This document shows, piece after piece, positions 32,943 through 41,508 of a DNA stretch of 53,498 nucleotides. This DNA is from an uncultured Methylococcales bacterium (GTDB lineage: Bacteria > Pseudomonadota > Gammaproteobacteria > Methylococcales > Methylomonadaceae), in the NCBI GenBank assembly GCA_903902705.1, contig CAIUVX010000128.1:1-53498 (forward strand), read 5' to 3'. Position 1 is the stretch's first letter. Each line of letters opens with the position of its first letter. The notes beneath the pieces were generated by a model. The model searched no databases, had not been told where the DNA came from, and worked only from the letters and a program-made list of their open reading frames with translations. The translations under genes and the position numbers were made by a program.

Positions 32943-34785
32943 CACAACCCTGCCTGATATTGAGCAGTTGACGCGCTTGGCAAATCAATTATTCACTGCC
33001 CTGCCCTGCGATGGTTCGCTACTGAATGCAGGTGTCCATGCCGCATCGCCACAAGCGACAACGGCGGCTGCTGAATCTGGTAAGTTGACCCAGTTAGCCA
33101 GTTTAGCTGAACGTCACATTGAGCCACCTGTGGAAACGGCTGAACTCAATAAACTGCTGGCTAATTACGGCACAGTGTCTCGTTCCAGCGCACCCAGCAA
33201 CACGCTCACTACCGCGCCCAGTTTTTATTTTTTGGATGCGGCTCAGCAACAACAGGCTTTATCAACTGTAGAGTTAACAGTGAAATCAGCTAGTCAAACA
33301 TTATCCCCACAATCAGCGGCAACCGCTGATCTTGACAAAGTGACGGGATTGTCTAGCTTGGCAGGACAGCACGTTGAATTACCTGCGGAAACCTTGGAAC
33401 TGCATAAACTACTGGCGAGTCATGCCACAGTGAATCGTTCTGGCATACCAAGTAATCCAGTCGCTGAGACTGCCGCAAACCCGACGTTTTATTTTCTCGA
33501 TGCGCAACAACACCCGCACCGTGATTTAAATACTTTGGGGTTAGTCAGCAGTCATGCAGCATTTGATGTTCATGCAGTACGCCGTGATTTTCCGATTTTG
33601 CGTGAGCGTGTTAATGGGCAACCATTAGCATGGCTGGACAACGCCGCAACGACGCAAAAACCGCAAGTGGTGATTGATAGAATTTCTGAGTTTTACAGCC
33701 ATGAAAATTCCAACATTCACCGCGCCGCGCATGAACTGGCGGCACGCGCTACTGATGCTTATGAAAAAGCCCGTAAAACTGTGGCGAATTTTCTTCATGC
33801 GTCCTCGCCTGAAGAAATTGTCTTTGTGCGTGGCTCAACCGAAGCGATTAATTTAGTCGCAAAAAGTTGGGGACAGCAAAATATCGGTAAAGATGATGAA
33901 ATCGTCATTACTTGGTTAGAACATCATGCCAATATCGTGCCGTGGAAACAATTGTGCGATGTAACAGGTGCGGTGTTGCGCGTTGCACCTGTTGATGATA
34001 ACGGGCAGGTGTTGTTGGATGAATATACCCGACTGCTTAATCCGCGTACTAAATTGGTATCGTTCACGCAAGTGTCCAATGCGCTAGGTACAATCACACC
34101 CGCTCAAGAAATGATTGAACTGGCGCATCGTGTCGGTGCAAAAGTATTGCTGGACGCGGCGCAATCGGTGTCGCATTTGAGTGTTGATGTGCAGGCGTTA
34201 AACTGTGATTGGCTGGTCTTTTCAGGTCATAAAATTTTTGGCCCGACAGGTATCGGCGTACTGTACGGCAAAGCGGAAATACTGGAAGCAACGCAACCGT
34301 GGCAAGGTGGCGGTAATATGATTGAAGATGTGACTTTTGAGCGCATCATCTATCAACCTGCCCCTGCACGTTTTGAAGCAGGCACGGGTAATATTGCGGA
34401 TGCTGTTGGCTTAGGCACGGCGTTGGAATACTTGCAACGTATCGGTGTGCCGAATGTGGCGCGTTATGAGCATGAGCTATTAGGTTATGCGATTGAAGCG
34501 TTACGCGGTATCAACGGTTTGCGCTTAATTGGTACGGCGGCAGAAAAAACCAGCGTGTTATCGTTTGTGTTGAAAGGTCACAGTACCGAAGATGTGGGCG
34601 CAGCTTTGAATAAAGCTGGCATTGCAGTACGTTCTGGACATCATTGTGCGCAACCGATTCTGCGGCGTTTTGGTTTGGAAAGTACGGTGCGCCCGTCATT
34701 GGCGTTTTATAACACTTACGAAGAAATTGATCGTTTGGTGAGTGTGGTAAGACAAGTACAAGCAGGGCAGATTGGATTTTATTAA
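32929..34785 (+). CDS. encapsulin cargo cysteine desulfurase (SufS-like) with duplicated N-terminal motif
   Basis: The 618-residue protein has a SufS-like group II desulfurase from about residue 212 (AAFDVHAVRRDFPILRERVN). The PLP-binding Lys435 is in FSGHKIFGPTG and the persulfide Cys573 in VRSGHHCAQP. The first 211 residues are low-complexity, Ala/Thr/Ser-rich and probably disordered. They contain two copies of one unit of about 55 residues: 52-104 and 137-192. Each unit has a helix (TQLASLAERHIEPP / TGLSSLAGQHVELP), then ELNKLLANYGTVSRS / ELHKLLASHATVNRS, and ends in SFYFLDA / TFYFLDA. In known family 2A systems this extension directs cargo into the shell. The enzyme frees sulfur from cysteine inside the compartment. 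Confidence 0.94.
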   Translation: MTTNNTTLPDIEQLTRLANQLFTALPCDGSLLNAGVHAASPQATTAAAESGKLTQLASLAERHIEPPVETAELNKLLANYGTVSRSSAPSNTLTTAPSFYFLDAAQQQQALSTVELTVKSASQTLSPQSAATADLDKVTGLSSLAGQHVELPAETLELHKLLASHATVNRSGIPSNPVAETAANPTFYFLDAQQHPHRDLNTLGLVSSHAAFDVHAVRRDFPILRERVNGQPLAWLDNAATTQKPQVVIDRISEFYSHENSNIHRAAHELAARATDAYEKARKTVANFLHASSPEEIVFVRGSTEAINLVAKSWGQQNIGKDDEIVITWLEHHANIVPWKQLCDVTGAVLRVAPVDDNGQVLLDEYTRLLNPRTKLVSFTQVSNALGTITPAQEMIELAHRVGAKVLLDAAQSVSHLSVDVQALNCDWLVFSGHKIFGPTGIGVLYGKAEILEATQPWQGGGNMIEDVTFERIIYQPAPARFEAGTGNIADAVGLGTALEYLQRIGVPNVARYEHELLGYAIEALRGINGLRLIGTAAEKTSVLSFVLKGHSTEDVGAALNKAGIAVRSGHHCAQPILRRFGLESTVRPSLAFYNTYEEIDRLVSVVRQVQAGQIGFY

Positions 34786-35149
34786 GTAAGCAACAGAGTA
34801 TAAACCTCAGGTTTACACTCTCCAAAACTCCACCTAGTTCCCACGCGCTGTGTGGGAACTAGGAACGCGAAAGCACAGCAAGTCAAAAACTTCCAGCAAA
34901 GCTGGAGGTTTGAAAATGCGAACTTCCCAAGCTACAGTATTTCCTCAAAGCCGTCTACTCATTTAACGGTTACATAGCCTTCGATAATAACCCCACCGAA
35001 CGGCTGGTGCGCCAAACTCAAAGTCACAGGCGATTTCCGTACTCTTGACGAATCCGAAACTTTTTGATCGATATGGGAATCCAATAAATCAGGCAACTCA
35101 ATTCATTGGATACGCTACGAGCGGTTTTTTATGGGGTGAGTAGTACGAA
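34786..35149. other. repeat-rich gap between the desulfurase and mlaA
   Basis: The two flanking genes converge here. The gap holds GAGTATAAACCT/AGGTTTACACTC (34796-34820), an 11-bp perfect stem CTAGTTCCCAC/GTGGGAACTAG with a 7-base loop (34834-34862), a stem AAACTTCCAGC/GCTGGAGGTTT (34887-34911) and a decayed IS66-like transposase piece (34938-35048). The hairpins probably serve as bidirectional terminators in addition to being repeats. The stretch 35050-35149 shows nothing clear. Confidence 0.6.
34938..35048 (+). pseudogene. IS66-like transposase remnant
   Basis: One frame reads YFLKAVYSFNGYIAFDNNPT followed by ERLVRQ and then a stop. It resembles the DNN..ER C-terminal block of IS66 TnpC transposases. 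Only about 36 codons survive, without a start, and the frame degenerates after VRQ. It marks an old insertion behind the encapsulin operon. Confidence 0.6.
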
Positions 35150-36106
35150 TTATCTAACTTTTCTTAATGTTCTTTGTTTGGCTAATTTGTCTATTTTATC
35201 GCTAGCATCTTCAAACGATTTAGCCGTTTGATCTAATGACTGGGTAGCACTTCCGAATGAGCTGGTGGTGTGTTCAGTAGAGCTTAACTGTAAGGTGTAA
35301 TTTGCTTTACTGCCCGTTGCCGCTTTTTTGTCGCTAGCAGAAGTTGCGGTATTATCATCGCCAAACTCGTTATCGACATCTAAAGATGCCTGACTTTTCC
35401 CATCAGTTGCTAAATGTTCGCGCGTTTGTAAATAACCTTCACGAATAAAAACATAAGGGTCTAACGCACCCTCTTTAACAAAATCTAAGGAGCCTTGCGC
35501 ATTTGCTCGCGTGTTCAGCAATGACACAAGTTGTATTGGCGCACCGATATAACTAGCTGGATTCGCGGCTGTATCGAGTATTGAGCCTGGAATGCCGCGT
35601 GCTGTAGTCGAACCTAACAAAGGTAGTACCAAATAAGGTCCTCTAGGCACACCCCATACTGCTAAGGTTTGTTCAAAATCTTCATCATTTTGTTTAAGCC
35701 CAAGGTCTTGAGCTGCGTCAACCAAACCACCTAAACCAAGCGTGGTATTTATAAAAAGACGACCTACATCTTCAGCACCTTGTGCAAATTTTGCCTGCAA
35801 TACATCGTTAATAATTACATCAACATTTTTTAAATTATTAAAAAAATTAAATATGCCCGTTTGTGCAAATTGGGGAGTTGCCCATTTGTAAGCATCTGAA
35901 ATAGGTTTGGCAACGTAGCTATCAACGGTATCATTAAAAGTAAATACGTTCCTATTGATATTCTCATAAGGATCAGCTTTGCTTGCTATTCCCCGTTGTT
36001 CAACAGCGGTTGTCGCACATCCCCCTAGGAATAATGCACCGATTAATAGTGCTAAGGACGTTTTTAGTATTTTACCATTACCGCTGTGTAGTCTATTCAT
36101 TACCAT
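35150..36106 (-). CDS. mlaA: MlaA (VacJ) outer-membrane lipoprotein
   Basis: MlaA removes phospholipids from the outer leaflet of the outer membrane and passes them to the periplasmic MlaC carrier. The product has a lipoprotein signal ending LFLGGC (Cys30 from the ATG at 36106) and the family blocks DPYENINRNVFTFND, VGRLFINTTLGLGGLVDAA and WGVPRGPYLVLPLLGSTTAR. The longest frame begins at 36226, but that start would bury the signal peptide; 36106 follows AGG closely, and 36100 is an alternative. The C-terminal 100 residues are Ser/Thr/Asp-rich and poorly conserved. It follows hpnM, which points to a lipid-trafficking unit. Confidence 0.92.
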   Translation of the reverse strand: MVMNRLHSGNGKILKTSLALLIGALFLGGCATTAVEQRGIASKADPYENINRNVFTFNDTVDSYVAKPISDAYKWATPQFAQTGIFNFFNNLKNVDVIINDVLQAKFAQGAEDVGRLFINTTLGLGGLVDAAQDLGLKQNDEDFEQTLAVWGVPRGPYLVLPLLGSTTARGIPGSILDTAANPASYIGAPIQLVSLLNTRANAQGSLDFVKEGALDPYVFIREGYLQTREHLATDGKSQASLDVDNEFGDDNTATSASDKKAATGSKANYTLQLSSTEHTTSSFGSATQSLDQTAKSFEDASDKIDKLAKQRTLRKVR

Positions 36107-36170
36107 AAAACCTATAGTTATTCTCTTATTTTTAATTATCGAGTTCACTGTTACTAAAAAAATCCATAAA

Positions 36171-36782
36171 CTACAGTTTTGAATAGTTATCAATTTTCTC
36201 ATTGATTTTTGCGATGAGTGCATCAAAGCCTTCGCGCTGTAAAATACTGGTATATTCTGATCTTTTTAATGCCAAATCACTCACGCCATTCGCCACTATA
36301 TTGATAATACGCCAGCTTTTATCCGTCTCTTTTAGATGATACTCAAACTTAACGTCTTTGTCATTAGGAATACTCAAGTGAGCGTAGACGACAACACCAC
36401 CTCGAGTGGTTTCTTCTTCTGAATCAATGGTAAATGATTCGCCGCTATACTCTTTAAAATTATGCGCGTAAGAAGCAATGCTCAAACGACTAAAGACATC
36501 AACTAACTTTTTTTGTTGATCGTCAGATAATTTCTCCCATTCTTTGCCAACTACAATACGCGCAATTTTTGTGAGATCGTGACTATTGGAAACAGAGCTA
36601 ACCAATTTGTCGTATCTACCAGAAAAGCCCAATTGTTTGCCATTTTTCATAACGGCTATCAGTTCGGATTGAAATTTATCAACGACTTGTTTCGCAGCTT
36701 CGTCTTTGGCAAAAACATTGCTCGTTCCTAACAGTAGACAGCACATAAAAACAGCGACAAACTTTATATTTTTTAAAACCAT
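36171..36782 (-). CDS. hpnM: HpnM (MlaC/Ttg2D-type) periplasmic lipid carrier
   Basis: The 203-residue protein has a signal peptide (to about NVFA, residue 25) and the MlaC/Ttg2D fold signature: LTKIARIVVGKEWEKLSDDQ, then KLVDVFSRLSIASYAHNFKE, and a C-terminal WRIINIVANGVSDLALKRSE. In hopanoid clusters this family is named HpnM and is thought to ferry hopanoids or phospholipids across the periplasm. It lies between hpnH and mlaA, both on the same strand, which supports a transport role together with MlaA and the RND protein HpnN. Confidence 0.9.
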   Translation of the reverse strand: MVLKNIKFVAVFMCCLLLGTSNVFAKDEAAKQVVDKFQSELIAVMKNGKQLGFSGRYDKLVSSVSNSHDLTKIARIVVGKEWEKLSDDQQKKLVDVFSRLSIASYAHNFKEYSGESFTIDSEEETTRGGVVVYAHLSIPNDKDVKFEYHLKETDKSWRIINIVANGVSDLALKRSEYTSILQREGFDALIAKINEKIDNYSKL

Positions 36783-36821
36783 TATTCAAAAACCTCGGAA
36801 AAACATAATGTTGAGTAAACT

Positions 36822-36844
36822 GCTTTTACGGCGACCGTAAAAGC
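36822..36844 (-). terminator. hairpin between hpnH and hpnM
   Basis: A perfect 10-bp stem GCTTTTACGG/CCGTAAAAGC has a three-base loop and sits 15 bases after the hpnH stop. No T-run follows on the minus strand. It could be a partial terminator, a processing site or an mRNA stabiliser that lowers or tunes hpnM-mlaA expression relative to hpnH. Confidence 0.5.
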
Positions 36845-36858
36845 AGGCTGGTGTATGA

Positions 36859-37962
36859 CTATCTCTCTATTTTGATAGGAATTCCAGCAAGCGTAGGCTT
36901 TGAACTTTCAGCGGCATAAAGTGGGGTTGGTTCTGTCAGCATATCACCGTCGGTTTTTGGTCCTTTGATAGCGGTAAGTAGTCCTTTCAATGGGTGCTTT
37001 AACATATCCTCAACCGCCGTGGCTTCATAGCCGCAATGCGCCATGCAACTAGCACATTTAGGATTATTAACGTTACCGTATTTATCCCAAGGTGTGGTAT
37101 CCAGCAATTCTTGAAAACTTGCCGCATTGCCTTCATCCGCTAATAAGTAACACGGTTTTTGCCAGCCAAATACGTTGCGCGTTGGATTACCCCACGGCGT
37201 ACATTCGTAATTTTGATTACCTGCTAGAAAATCAAGATACAGTGTTGAGTGATTTAATCGCCAGTTGCGGTTTTTGCCAATTTTAAAAATACCACGAAAT
37301 AAGTCTTTGACATCCCTGCCTTTGATAAATACATCTTGTTGTGGTGCGTGTTCGTAGCTAAAACCTGGGGCAATAGTCACACCTTCAACACCTAATTCCA
37401 TTGCGTAATCAAGAAAATCCGCGACCTCTTGAGCATTTTCACCTTGGAAAAGCGTGCAGTTAATATTGACTCTAAAGCCTTTTGCCAGTGCTAATTTAAT
37501 CGCTTCAACGGCTCTATCAAAAACGCCTTCCTGACAAACAGAAGTATCGTGTCTTTCCTGCATCCCATCCAAATGAATAGAGAAAGTTAAATAAGGCGAT
37601 GGCGTATAATCATCAATGCGTTTTTTCAATAACAAGGCGTTAGTACACAAATAGACATATTTTTTACGCGCAATAATGCCTGCAACAATTTGCGGCATTT
37701 CTTTGTGAATTAACGGCTCGCCCCCAGGAATGGACACCATTGGTGCGCCGCATTCATCAACCGCCTGCATACATTCTTCAAACGTCAAACGTTTGTCGAG
37801 TATGTCATCTGGATAATCAATTTTACCGCAACCTGCACAGGCTAAGTTGCATTTAAACAAAGGCTCTAACATCAGCACTAAAGGGTATTTTTTTACCCCT
37901 TTTAACTTTTGTTTAATCAGGTAACTCGCTACTGTTAGCTGTTGACGTAAAGGAACACCCAC
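36859..37962 (-). CDS. hpnH: adenosyl-hopene transferase (radical SAM)
   Basis: HpnH adds the 5'-deoxyadenosyl radical to diploptene, making adenosylhopane, the first step of side-chain extension. The 367-residue protein opens GVPLRQQLTVASYLIKQKLK and carries the radical-SAM cluster motif C38-NLA-C42-AG-C45 (CxxxCxxC), SIPGGEPLIH, and a C-terminal Cys-rich segment NNPKCASCMAHCGYE (auxiliary-cluster or structural Cys). It is divergent from the squalene synthase gene across a 477-bp regulatory gap. Its product is the substrate of HpnG, encoded on the other side. Confidence 0.95.
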   Translation of the reverse strand: MGVPLRQQLTVASYLIKQKLKGVKKYPLVLMLEPLFKCNLACAGCGKIDYPDDILDKRLTFEECMQAVDECGAPMVSIPGGEPLIHKEMPQIVAGIIARKKYVYLCTNALLLKKRIDDYTPSPYLTFSIHLDGMQERHDTSVCQEGVFDRAVEAIKLALAKGFRVNINCTLFQGENAQEVADFLDYAMELGVEGVTIAPGFSYEHAPQQDVFIKGRDVKDLFRGIFKIGKNRNWRLNHSTLYLDFLAGNQNYECTPWGNPTRNVFGWQKPCYLLADEGNAASFQELLDTTPWDKYGNVNNPKCASCMAHCGYEATAVEDMLKHPLKGLLTAIKGPKTDGDMLTEPTPLYAAESSKPTLAGIPIKIER

Positions 37963-38439
37963 AAATAAATCCTCAAAAAATTAAACAGTTGGTAGCCCAA
38001 GCTATCTTGACTACCTTAAAACCACATTGTCATGTGAAACGATTAAACGTGTAGCAATAAAACAACAGACAAGTTCGACTCATCGAGATTAGAAATCCTT
38101 CAGCCATTTTTAGCTGTTAACTCTCGAAAATAAGAACAAGCCAGTTATATAATACAATCGCTTATCTATTGTTGATTAGAATACTATCTTTTACCAAACG
38201 ACTCCAGTTTTTACGATGATTTTTTCAAAAAATAATGAGTTATGTGCAATTTAACAACATATTTGTAAATAAAACACAAATCTTTAATCTACTGTTTTTA
38301 TTAACAATAAGTTGATTTTTAAGATGACCAGCCATAAGCGTTGTCAACAAAACAACATTGTTTTGCAAATCACCAACAAACAGTCTATTATTGCCATTAA
38401 CAAACCGTTAAAACTCACTATAAAAACAACAAAAACGTC
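37963..38439. promoter_or_regulatory. divergent control region of the hopanoid genes
   Basis: This AT-rich 477-bp region separates hpnH (minus) and the squalene synthase gene (plus), so both promoters lie here. No open frame is credible. An 18-bp palindrome CAAAACAA-CA-TTGTTTTG lies at 38348-38365, 75 bp before the plus-strand ATG, with ATTTGT/ACAAAT arms about 38261-38283. The palindrome has the look of an operator. Poly-A/T tracts around 38220-38300 suggest bent DNA. Confidence 0.5.
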
Positions 38440-39540
38440 ATGAGCATCACTCAACTTTCTTTGGAAAATCCTGCATCACTCAGCCTTGGTTCTGATGATG
38501 AATTTCAAGCTTTATTGCTTGAAGGCGTATCCAGAACCTTTGCGCTGACTATTCCACAGCTACCTAGCACGCTTTATAGCGTGGTAGCTAATGCTTATTT
38601 ATTGTGCCGTATTGTTGATACTATTGAAGATGAAGTGTCACTATCGGCTAAGCAAAAAAAGCATTTTTGTGAGGGATTTATTGCTATCGTTAAAACAGGG
38701 AATGATACTGACGCATTTGCCGCAGAACTCGCACCTTTACTGTCTGAACAAACCATTCCTGCTGAGCATATTTTAATTCAAGTATTGCCACGCGTTATCG
38801 CTATTACTCATAAATTTACGCCTGAACAAATTGAAGCTCTTGCAACCTGTGTAGAAACAATGGCAGAAGGAATGCCTATTTTTCAAGCACAAAACCTACA
38901 TGATGGGCTAGCGACACTGGCTGATATGGATAGATACTGCTATTACGTTGCGGGTTGTGTTGGCGAAATGTTAGCAAAGTTGTTTTGTTGCTATTCGCCT
39001 GAGATTGCCCAACACAAAGATGAATTGCTAAAATTGTCCGTTTCTTTTGGACAAGGTTTGCAAATGACCAATATTTTAAAAGATATATGGGATGATGCAG
39101 AGCGTGGCGTTTGCTGGTTGCCACAAGATATTTTTACTGAAACTGGTTTTGAATTAAAAAACTTAAGCACTGAATACTCTGATGAAAAATTCAGACTAGG
39201 CTTAAGCCATTTAATCAGCATTGCTCACGGGCATTTACATAACGCACTCAAATATACCCAGCTACTACCCGCTCATGAAACAGGCATACGCAATTTTTGT
39301 CTATGGGCATTGGGTATGGCGGTATTAACGCTGAAAAAAATCAAACAGCAGTTAGATTTTAACCAATCCAATCAGGTCAAAATCACTCGCAACAGTGTTA
39401 AAGCCACTATTTTTGCCACTCGTTTAATCGGGCGCAATAACACCTTGCTCAGTTTACTTTTTAATTTAACTAGTCGAGAGTTGAAAACTCCTGATTGGAT
39501 TTACTCAATAACTTCCTCAAAAGCCACCCAAGACCTTTAA
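38440..39540 (+). CDS. squalene synthase (farnesyl-diphosphate farnesyltransferase type)
   Basis: The enzyme joins two farnesyl diphosphates to squalene, the substrate of the next gene. The 366-residue protein has the two Asp-rich Mg-binding motifs, DTIED (60-64) and NILKDIWDDAERGVCWLP (about 211-228), and the family block VSRTFALTIPQLP. It is a single full-length squalene synthase and not one of the HpnC/HpnD/HpnE trio, as known for methanotrophs such as Methylococcus. A C-terminal membrane anchor is not obvious. It lies 12 bp before shc. Confidence 0.9.
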   Translation: MSITQLSLENPASLSLGSDDEFQALLLEGVSRTFALTIPQLPSTLYSVVANAYLLCRIVDTIEDEVSLSAKQKKHFCEGFIAIVKTGNDTDAFAAELAPLLSEQTIPAEHILIQVLPRVIAITHKFTPEQIEALATCVETMAEGMPIFQAQNLHDGLATLADMDRYCYYVAGCVGEMLAKLFCCYSPEIAQHKDELLKLSVSFGQGLQMTNILKDIWDDAERGVCWLPQDIFTETGFELKNLSTEYSDEKFRLGLSHLISIAHGHLHNALKYTQLLPAHETGIRNFCLWALGMAVLTLKKIKQQLDFNQSNQVKITRNSVKATIFATRLIGRNNTLLSLLFNLTSRELKTPDWIYSITSSKATQDL

Positions 39541-39552
39541 GGACGCGCCGCT

Positions 39553-41508
39553 ATGTTTACCGATACTAATACACACAAACAGTTTCACGATGCAGCTAGC
39601 TCATCCACTGCAATTCACTCTAAAGCATACAACCTCGATAAAGCCATTAGTAGAGCTCAGGCTCATTTATTGAGTCTACAAGACAAAGATGGCTATTGGG
39701 TCTTTGAATTAGAAGCCGACTGTACGATTCCGTCTGAGTACATCATGATGATGCACTATTTGGATGAAATCGACGAACCATTGCAAGCTAAAATTGCCGT
39801 GTACTTACGCTCACGTCAGTCAGCAGAGGGTTATTATCCCTTATTTACAGGCGGTCCTGCTGATATTAGCTGTAGCGTTAAAGTATATTACGCGCTAAAA
39901 ATGGCAGGCGACTCGATAGATGCACCGCACATGGCACGTCTGAGAAATTATATTTTAAGTCAGGGCGGCGCGGCAAAAGCTAACGTATTCACGCGCATTG
40001 CTTTAGCCATTTTTGAGCAACTGCCTTGGCGCGGTGTGCCGTATATTCCCGTTGAAATCATGTTATTTCCTAGCTGGTTTCCGTTTCACTTGGACAAAGT
40101 ATCGTATTGGTCAAGAGCGGTGATGGTGCCGTTGTTTATACTCTGCACCTTAAAAGCCAAGGCGATTAATCCCAATAAAGTTAGCATATTAGAGCTATTC
40201 GTCACCCATCCTGACCAAGAAAAACATTATTTTCCTGAAAGAACCATACTCAATAAAATATTTTTAGGATTGGATAAACTAGGTCATGCCACGCGCCCAT
40301 TAATTCCTAAAAAAATGCACGAACTAGCGATTACCAGAGCTAAAGACTGGATTATCGAGCGATTGAATGGCGAAGATGGTTTAGGAGGTATTTGCCCTGC
40401 AATGATGGCAGCTTATCAAGCATTGCTATTGTTAGGAATACCCAAAGACCATCCACAAATAGTCACTGCGCGTAAAGCCATTGATAAACTATTGGTGATT
40501 AACGAACATGATGCCTATTGCCAGCCTTGCTTGTCGCCTGTTTGGGATACAGCGTTGGCGGCATTGGCATTGCAAGAATCTGATAAAACTGGTAATGCTA
40601 TTCCTTTAACACACGCTTACGATTGGTTAAAAAGTGTACAACTGAGCGATGAAGCGGGTGACTGGCGTATCAGCAAACCTGACTTAGCAGGCGGCGGCTG
40701 GGCATTTCAATTTGCTAATCCGCATTATCCTGATGTTGATGATACTGCTGTCGTTGCCTTTGCAATGGCAGACTCTAACTTACCTGAGCTGGAAGAGTCC
40801 ATACACCGCGCCACCCGTTGGATAGTTGGAATGCAGTCTAAAAACGGCGGCTACGGTGCGTTTGATGTTGATAACACCTGCTACTATCTGAATGAAATTC
40901 CGTTCGCGGATCACGGTGCGTTATTAGACCCCCCGACTTCCGATGTCAGTGCGCGTTGTGCGATGTTAATGGCGCGGGTTGCTCAAGACCATGATGAATA
41001 TCTGCCTGCGTTAGAGCGCACAATTGCTTATATTCGTAGCGAACAAGAAGCCGATGGCTCATGGTTTGGACGCTGGGGAACTAATTATATTTATGGTACT
41101 TGGTCAGCCTTGTTAGGCTTGGAACAAACCAGCTTACCAAAAACTGATCCTATGTACACCAAAGCAGCCGCATGGTTAAAAAGCGTACAACGTGCCGATG
41201 GTGGTTGGGGTGAAGATAACTACAGTTACCATGACACTAGCTTTAGCGGCAAATACAAATTCAGCACTGCGTTTCAAACTGCGTGGGCAGTATTAGGCTT
41301 AATGGCAGCAGGTGAAGCGCGTAGCCCTGAAGTGAAGGCGGGTATTGATTTTATTTTGCGTACTCAACAAGCCAATGGTGTTTGGAACGACAAATGCTTT
41401 ACCGCCCCAGGTTTCCCTAAAGTGTTTTATCTGAAATATCACGGTTATGACAAATTTTTTCCACTGTGGGCGTTAGCGAGATACCGTAATGAGCAGGCTA
41501 AACAGTGA
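39553..41508 (+). CDS. shc: squalene-hopene cyclase
   Basis: Shc cyclises squalene to hopene and diplopterol. The 651-residue protein has the catalytic DxDDTA motif (Asp394-Val-Asp396-Asp397-Thr-Ala) and several QW repeats, for example QDKDGYWVFELEADCTIPSE near the N-terminus, QSKNGGYGAFD, QEADGSWFGRWG and QRADGGWGED. Length and order are typical of a membrane-associated class II cyclase. The TGA of shc overlaps the GTG start of hpnG, so the genes are coupled. Confidence 0.97.
   Translation: MFTDTNTHKQFHDAASSSTAIHSKAYNLDKAISRAQAHLLSLQDKDGYWVFELEADCTIPSEYIMMMHYLDEIDEPLQAKIAVYLRSRQSAEGYYPLFTGGPADISCSVKVYYALKMAGDSIDAPHMARLRNYILSQGGAAKANVFTRIALAIFEQLPWRGVPYIPVEIMLFPSWFPFHLDKVSYWSRAVMVPLFILCTLKAKAINPNKVSILELFVTHPDQEKHYFPERTILNKIFLGLDKLGHATRPLIPKKMHELAITRAKDWIIERLNGEDGLGGICPAMMAAYQALLLLGIPKDHPQIVTARKAIDKLLVINEHDAYCQPCLSPVWDTALAALALQESDKTGNAIPLTHAYDWLKSVQLSDEAGDWRISKPDLAGGGWAFQFANPHYPDVDDTAVVAFAMADSNLPELEESIHRATRWIVGMQSKNGGYGAFDVDNTCYYLNEIPFADHGALLDPPTSDVSARCAMLMARVAQDHDEYLPALERTIAYIRSEQEADGSWFGRWGTNYIYGTWSALLGLEQTSLPKTDPMYTKAAAWLKSVQRADGGWGEDNYSYHDTSFSGKYKFSTAFQTAWAVLGLMAAGEARSPEVKAGIDFILRTQQANGVWNDKCFTAPGFPKVFYLKYHGYDKFFPLWALARYRNEQAKQ

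Noticed and set aside
32025-34785. encapsulin as a prophage capsid gene
   Set aside because: No portal, protease, terminase or tail genes are nearby, and the protein matches SrpI-type shells with a desulfurase cargo.
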